A DNA stretch of 64,000 nucleotides from Natrinema amylolyticum (GTDB lineage Archaea > Halobacteriota > Halobacteria > Halobacteriales > Natrialbaceae). The stretch lies in the NCBI RefSeq assembly GCF_020515625.1, contig NZ_JAIWPJ010000003.1:372001-436000 (forward strand). The letters are read 5' to 3'. The stretch's first letter is position 1. Every line of letters starts with the position of its first letter. The position numbers were made by a program, and so were the translations under genes. Positions 61,472 to 64,000 of the stretch are shown piece after piece. The notes beneath the pieces were generated by a model. The model had not been told where the DNA came from. It searched no databases and saw only the letters and a program-made list of their open reading frames with translations.

Positions 61472-62329
61472 TCACCGCTCGGGGAGCGCTCGCTTCGGCA
61501 GGACCTGCAACTCGGGTTCGTACTCGACGGTGGCCTCGACACCGAAGACGTCCGCGAGCAACTGTTCGGTCACCACCTCTTCGGGCGGCCCCCAGTCGTA
61601 CAGTTCGCCGTCACACATCGCAACCAGATAGTCCGCAAAGCGGGCCGCCTGCGAGATGTCGTGGAGGATGACGGCCACGGTAACTCCTTTCTCCTCGTTC
61701 AACTGGCGGATCGTCTCGAGGACACGGAACTGGTGGTGAACGTCGAGAAACGTCGTCGGTTCGTCGAGCAACAGCACGTCCGTGTCCTGTGCGAGGACCA
61801 TGGCGATCCAGGCCAGCTGTTTCTGTCCGCCGCTCAGCTGCCCCAGCTCGGTGTGTCGGATGTGTTCGATCCCGGCGAGGTCGATCGCGCGTTCGACCGC
61901 CCGGTGGTCTTCCTCGCTGACGCTATCGAAGAATCCTCGATGTGGATAGCGACCGTGATAGACGAGGTCTTCGACCGCGATCGAGCCCAGCGAATCGTTC
62001 TCTTGGGAGAGGACGCCCATTTCGCGGGCCAGTTCCGTCTGGCTGAACGAGTCGAGATCCTCGTCGTGGATCCGAACCGTGCCGACGTCCGGCTGGAGGT
62101 GATTCGAGAGCGCTTTGAGGAGGGTACTCTTCCCGCTTCCGTTCGGGCCGACGAGGGCGGTGACCGCCCCTTCGGGGATATCGAGGCGCTCACAGTCGAC
62201 GATAGTCTCCTCGCTCGAGGGATAACTGAGCTCGAGACCGTCGCCGACCAGTGCGCTCTCGACTTCGTCTCCGTTGTCGTCGGTGATCCGGGTCTGTTCT
62301 CGGTCGGTGTCTCGCTGTGTACGTGCCAT
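61472..62329 (-). CDS. Iron-siderophore ABC transporter ATP-binding protein
   Basis: 285 residues with Walker A GPNGSGKST (61-69), signature LSGGQKQLAWIA, Walker B DVLLLDEPT and a Q-loop in MGVLSQENDSLG. This FepC/BtuD-type ATPase drives the FecCD permease. Its start overlaps the permease stop by one base (TAATG), so the two are translationally coupled. Product is cytoplasmic. Confidence 0.95.
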   Translation of the reverse strand: MARTQRDTDREQTRITDDNGDEVESALVGDGLELSYPSSEETIVDCERLDIPEGAVTALVGPNGSGKSTLLKALSNHLQPDVGTVRIHDEDLDSFSQTELAREMGVLSQENDSLGSIAVEDLVYHGRYPHRGFFDSVSEEDHRAVERAIDLAGIEHIRHTELGQLSGGQKQLAWIAMVLAQDTDVLLLDEPTTFLDVHHQFRVLETIRQLNEEKGVTVAVILHDISQAARFADYLVAMCDGELYDWGPPEEVVTEQLLADVFGVEATVEYEPELQVLPKRALPER

Positions 62330-63438
62330 TATATCTCACCCATCGACTGTTGTTTGCGCATCAGATAGAGGAAGTACGGGCCGCCGATCAGTCCGGTGAC
62401 GACGCCGACCGGTATCTGTGGTCCTCCCAGCGCGAGCCGCGCGCCGACGTCGGCCGTGACCATCAGCGCTGGCCCGGCGAAGACGCAGCCGACCATCAGT
62501 CGGCGGTAGTCGCCGCCGACCGTGTTCCGGACGATGTGGGGGACGACGAGGCCGAAGAAGCTGACGACGCCGGCGACGGCGATTGCGACGCTGGCGGCCA
62601 GAATAGCGACGCCCGAGAGGAAAAATCGGACCCGTTCGACGCGCATCCCGAGCGACCGGGCGGTGTTTTCGCCCAGCATCAGGACGTTCAGTTGCCGCGC
62701 ACCGGCGAGTGCGATTACGATCGAGATGATCGCCGGCAGGAGAGCGATCCGGACCTCCTCCCAGCCGGTCCCCGTCAGCGAGCCCGTAATCCAGGCGATC
62801 GCCGTCTGGACGACGCCCAGATCGTCCGCGAAGAAGAACAGCCCCTGCTGGAGCGACTGGAAGACCATGTTGACGATCACGCCCGCGAGCACGAGTCGAA
62901 TGGGGCTCGTTCCGCCCTTCCAAGCGATCGCGTAGACGATCCCGAACGCGATCGTCCCGCCCAGAGCGGCGATCACTGGCAGGAACGGTGCGAGGCCACT
63001 GAAGACGACGAGCGTCGCCAGAACGGCGAATCCAGCGCCGGAACTGACCCCGAGAATGAACGGGCTCGCCAGTTCGTTTCGCGTCACGGCCTGGAAAATC
63101 GCGCCAGAGACCGCGAGCGTCGCACCGGTGATGATCCCGACGAACACCCGCGGTAGCCGGAGGTTCCAGACGACGATGCTCCCGGTGCTCATCTCCGGCC
63201 GCTCGGTCCCGAAGAGGAACGCCGACCAGGCGTCGAGATTGAAGATCACTGCGGGGTTGAAGACTGCCCTCCAGGCCTCGATCAACGTCATTGAATACTC
63301 CCCGAAACTCACCTGTATGAGCCCGGCGACGACGGTAACGACCGTACTCGCTAGACAGAAGAGGACGAGCGCCCCCGTTACCCATCCCTCCCGCTCACGA
63401 GCGGACGCGCGCTCGCCGACCGACTGCGCTTCTCCCAT
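62329..63438 (-). CDS. FecCD-type permease of an iron-siderophore ABC importer
   Basis: 369 residues and about ten membrane helices. Family phrases are LRLPRVFVGIITGATLAVSG, ELASPFILGVSSGAGFAVLA and GVVSFFGLVVPHIVRNTVGG. It forms the membrane channel for the chelate presented by the binding protein encoded at 60152. The operator at 63444 lies six bases upstream of its start, so the permease-ATPase pair is probably iron-controlled with the binding protein. Confidence 0.94.
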   Translation of the reverse strand: MGEAQSVGERASAREREGWVTGALVLFCLASTVVTVVAGLIQVSFGEYSMTLIEAWRAVFNPAVIFNLDAWSAFLFGTERPEMSTGSIVVWNLRLPRVFVGIITGATLAVSGAIFQAVTRNELASPFILGVSSGAGFAVLATLVVFSGLAPFLPVIAALGGTIAFGIVYAIAWKGGTSPIRLVLAGVIVNMVFQSLQQGLFFFADDLGVVQTAIAWITGSLTGTGWEEVRIALLPAIISIVIALAGARQLNVLMLGENTARSLGMRVERVRFFLSGVAILAASVAIAVAGVVSFFGLVVPHIVRNTVGGDYRRLMVGCVFAGPALMVTADVGARLALGGPQIPVGVVTGLIGGPYFLYLMRKQQSMGEI

Positions 63439-63443
63439 TGGCG

Positions 63444-63459
63444 TTTAGGTTTGCCTAAA
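63444..63459. promoter_or_regulatory. DtxR/IdeR-type iron-box operator upstream of the permease
   Basis: TTTAGG-TTTG-CCTAAA repeats the arms of the site at 61301-61316. It sits six bases upstream of the permease start codon, where a repressor would block transcription. The arms match the general DtxR-family half-site. Confidence 0.65.
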
Positions 63460-63501
63460 ATACCTATAGAAGTTGCGGTTGCGAGACGGTGTGCTACCGA
63501 G

Positions 63502-63867
63502 TCACTCGAGCAGGTCGATCTCGTCGTCCCCGTTGGGAACCGCACAGATGAACGCGCCCGGCTCGTCGCCCTCGTTGCGGTACCAGTGAACCGTCCCGGC
63601 CGGGATCAACAGCGAGTCGCCCGACTCGACGGTGTGCTCCTCACCATCGATTCCGACCGTGTACTCGCCCTCGAGGACGTACTGTTCGTGTTCGACTTCG
63701 TTAGTGTGTTTCGGCACTTCGGCACCGGGCTCGAGGACGAACCGCCGAATCGCGAAGGTCGGCGCGCCGTGGTCATCGGCGATCAGGACGCCCTTCTCGA
63801 GGCCGTCGGCGGCGTCGACCGTCTCGTACTCGATTTCGTCGCTCCGTCGGAGCAGCGGCTCGGTCAT
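63502..63867 (-). CDS. Small cupin-fold protein
   Basis: 121 residues with the double-strand pattern VLEPGAEVPKHTNEVEHEQY and LEGEYTVGIDGEEHTVESGD, then LLIPAGTVHWYRNEGDEPGA. Two His and one Glu in the first cupin motif and a His in the second suit a metal site. The substrate is unknown. It sits upstream of the permease on the same strand, separated by about 60 bases that hold the iron box. Confidence 0.85.
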   Translation of the reverse strand: MTEPLLRRSDEIEYETVDAADGLEKGVLIADDHGAPTFAIRRFVLEPGAEVPKHTNEVEHEQYVLEGEYTVGIDGEEHTVESGDSLLIPAGTVHWYRNEGDEPGAFICAVPNGDDEIDLLE

Positions 63868-64000
63868 ACCGGAGAGTGAGCGCCGCCGCTACTAAAAGTC
63901 AGTGTCAGTACCGCGAGCGCAGTCGCTCACCGGTGTAAAATACTGCAGTCAAGTGCCGATACCGTTACGAATTCCGCCTTACAGGCGCTCGACGTTCGTC
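63868..64000. other. Right window edge, no supported gene
   Basis: The last 133 bases show only short frames. ACTTTTAGTAGC on the minus strand, upstream of the cupin gene, may be its promoter. Any further gene lies beyond the window. Confidence 0.4.

Overview
The window comes from a halophilic archaeon of the class Halobacteria, most likely the Natrialbales (Natrinema/Haloterrigena-like), although the genus is a guess. The evidence is high GC, very acidic proteins, many Tat-type lipoprotein signals, TATA/BRE promoters with almost leaderless genes, and archaeal information-processing genes (SRP54, TFB, MCM). It reads as ordinary chromosome with a few disturbed spots. I saw no insertion sequence, CRISPR array or prophage.

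Layout. 0-8 kb: the start of a membrane spermidine-synthase-like gene, two hypotheticals, SRP54, a lipoprotein, a CBS-MaoC fusion, a VOC protein whose start codon lies inside a 19-bp palindrome, and an UPF0201/UPF0200 pair. 8-10 kb: a disturbed zone with tRNA-Arg(TCT) followed by two or three degenerate copies of its own 3' end, a VapBC-type module and a frameshifted membrane gene. 10-19 kb: a C45-type Ntn hydrolase, a 1054-residue exported staphylococcal-nuclease-like protein, glutamate-cysteine ligase, and a flavoprotein/VOC/hydrolase group that looks like a thiol or quinone-stress set. 19-30 kb: halocyanin, M29 aminopeptidase, threonine aldolase, a phosphodiesterase, a CDF transporter, an XPD-type helicase, rhodanese, a 2H phosphoesterase and a membrane-anchored winged-helix protein.

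31-40 kb: a complete arginine pathway from glutamate using the LysW carrier protein (argG, argH, then lysW, argX, argC, argB, argD, argE, argF). Its last gene is followed by an exact 49-bp duplication of its own 3' end. 40-48 kb: a 25-residue hydrophobic ORF, an HTH regulator beside threonine synthase, a TFB, an MCM helicase split by a 180-residue mini-intein, and a DUF502 protein. 48-54 kb: a two-gene formate dehydrogenase-like complex and tRNA-Pro(TGG). 54-64 kb: a BofA-like protein, a Ski2-like helicase with a zinc finger, a chemotaxis transducer, and an iron-siderophore-type ABC importer flanked by two matching 16-bp operators.

Most genes are housekeeping. The most unusual items are the two gene-end duplications (tRNA-Arg and argF), the multidomain exported nuclease, the start-codon palindrome at 6.1 kb, the paired iron-box operators, and the formate dehydrogenase beta subunit with degenerate FMN and Fe-S motifs. 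All functional names come from motif and family recognition by eye; no database search was run.
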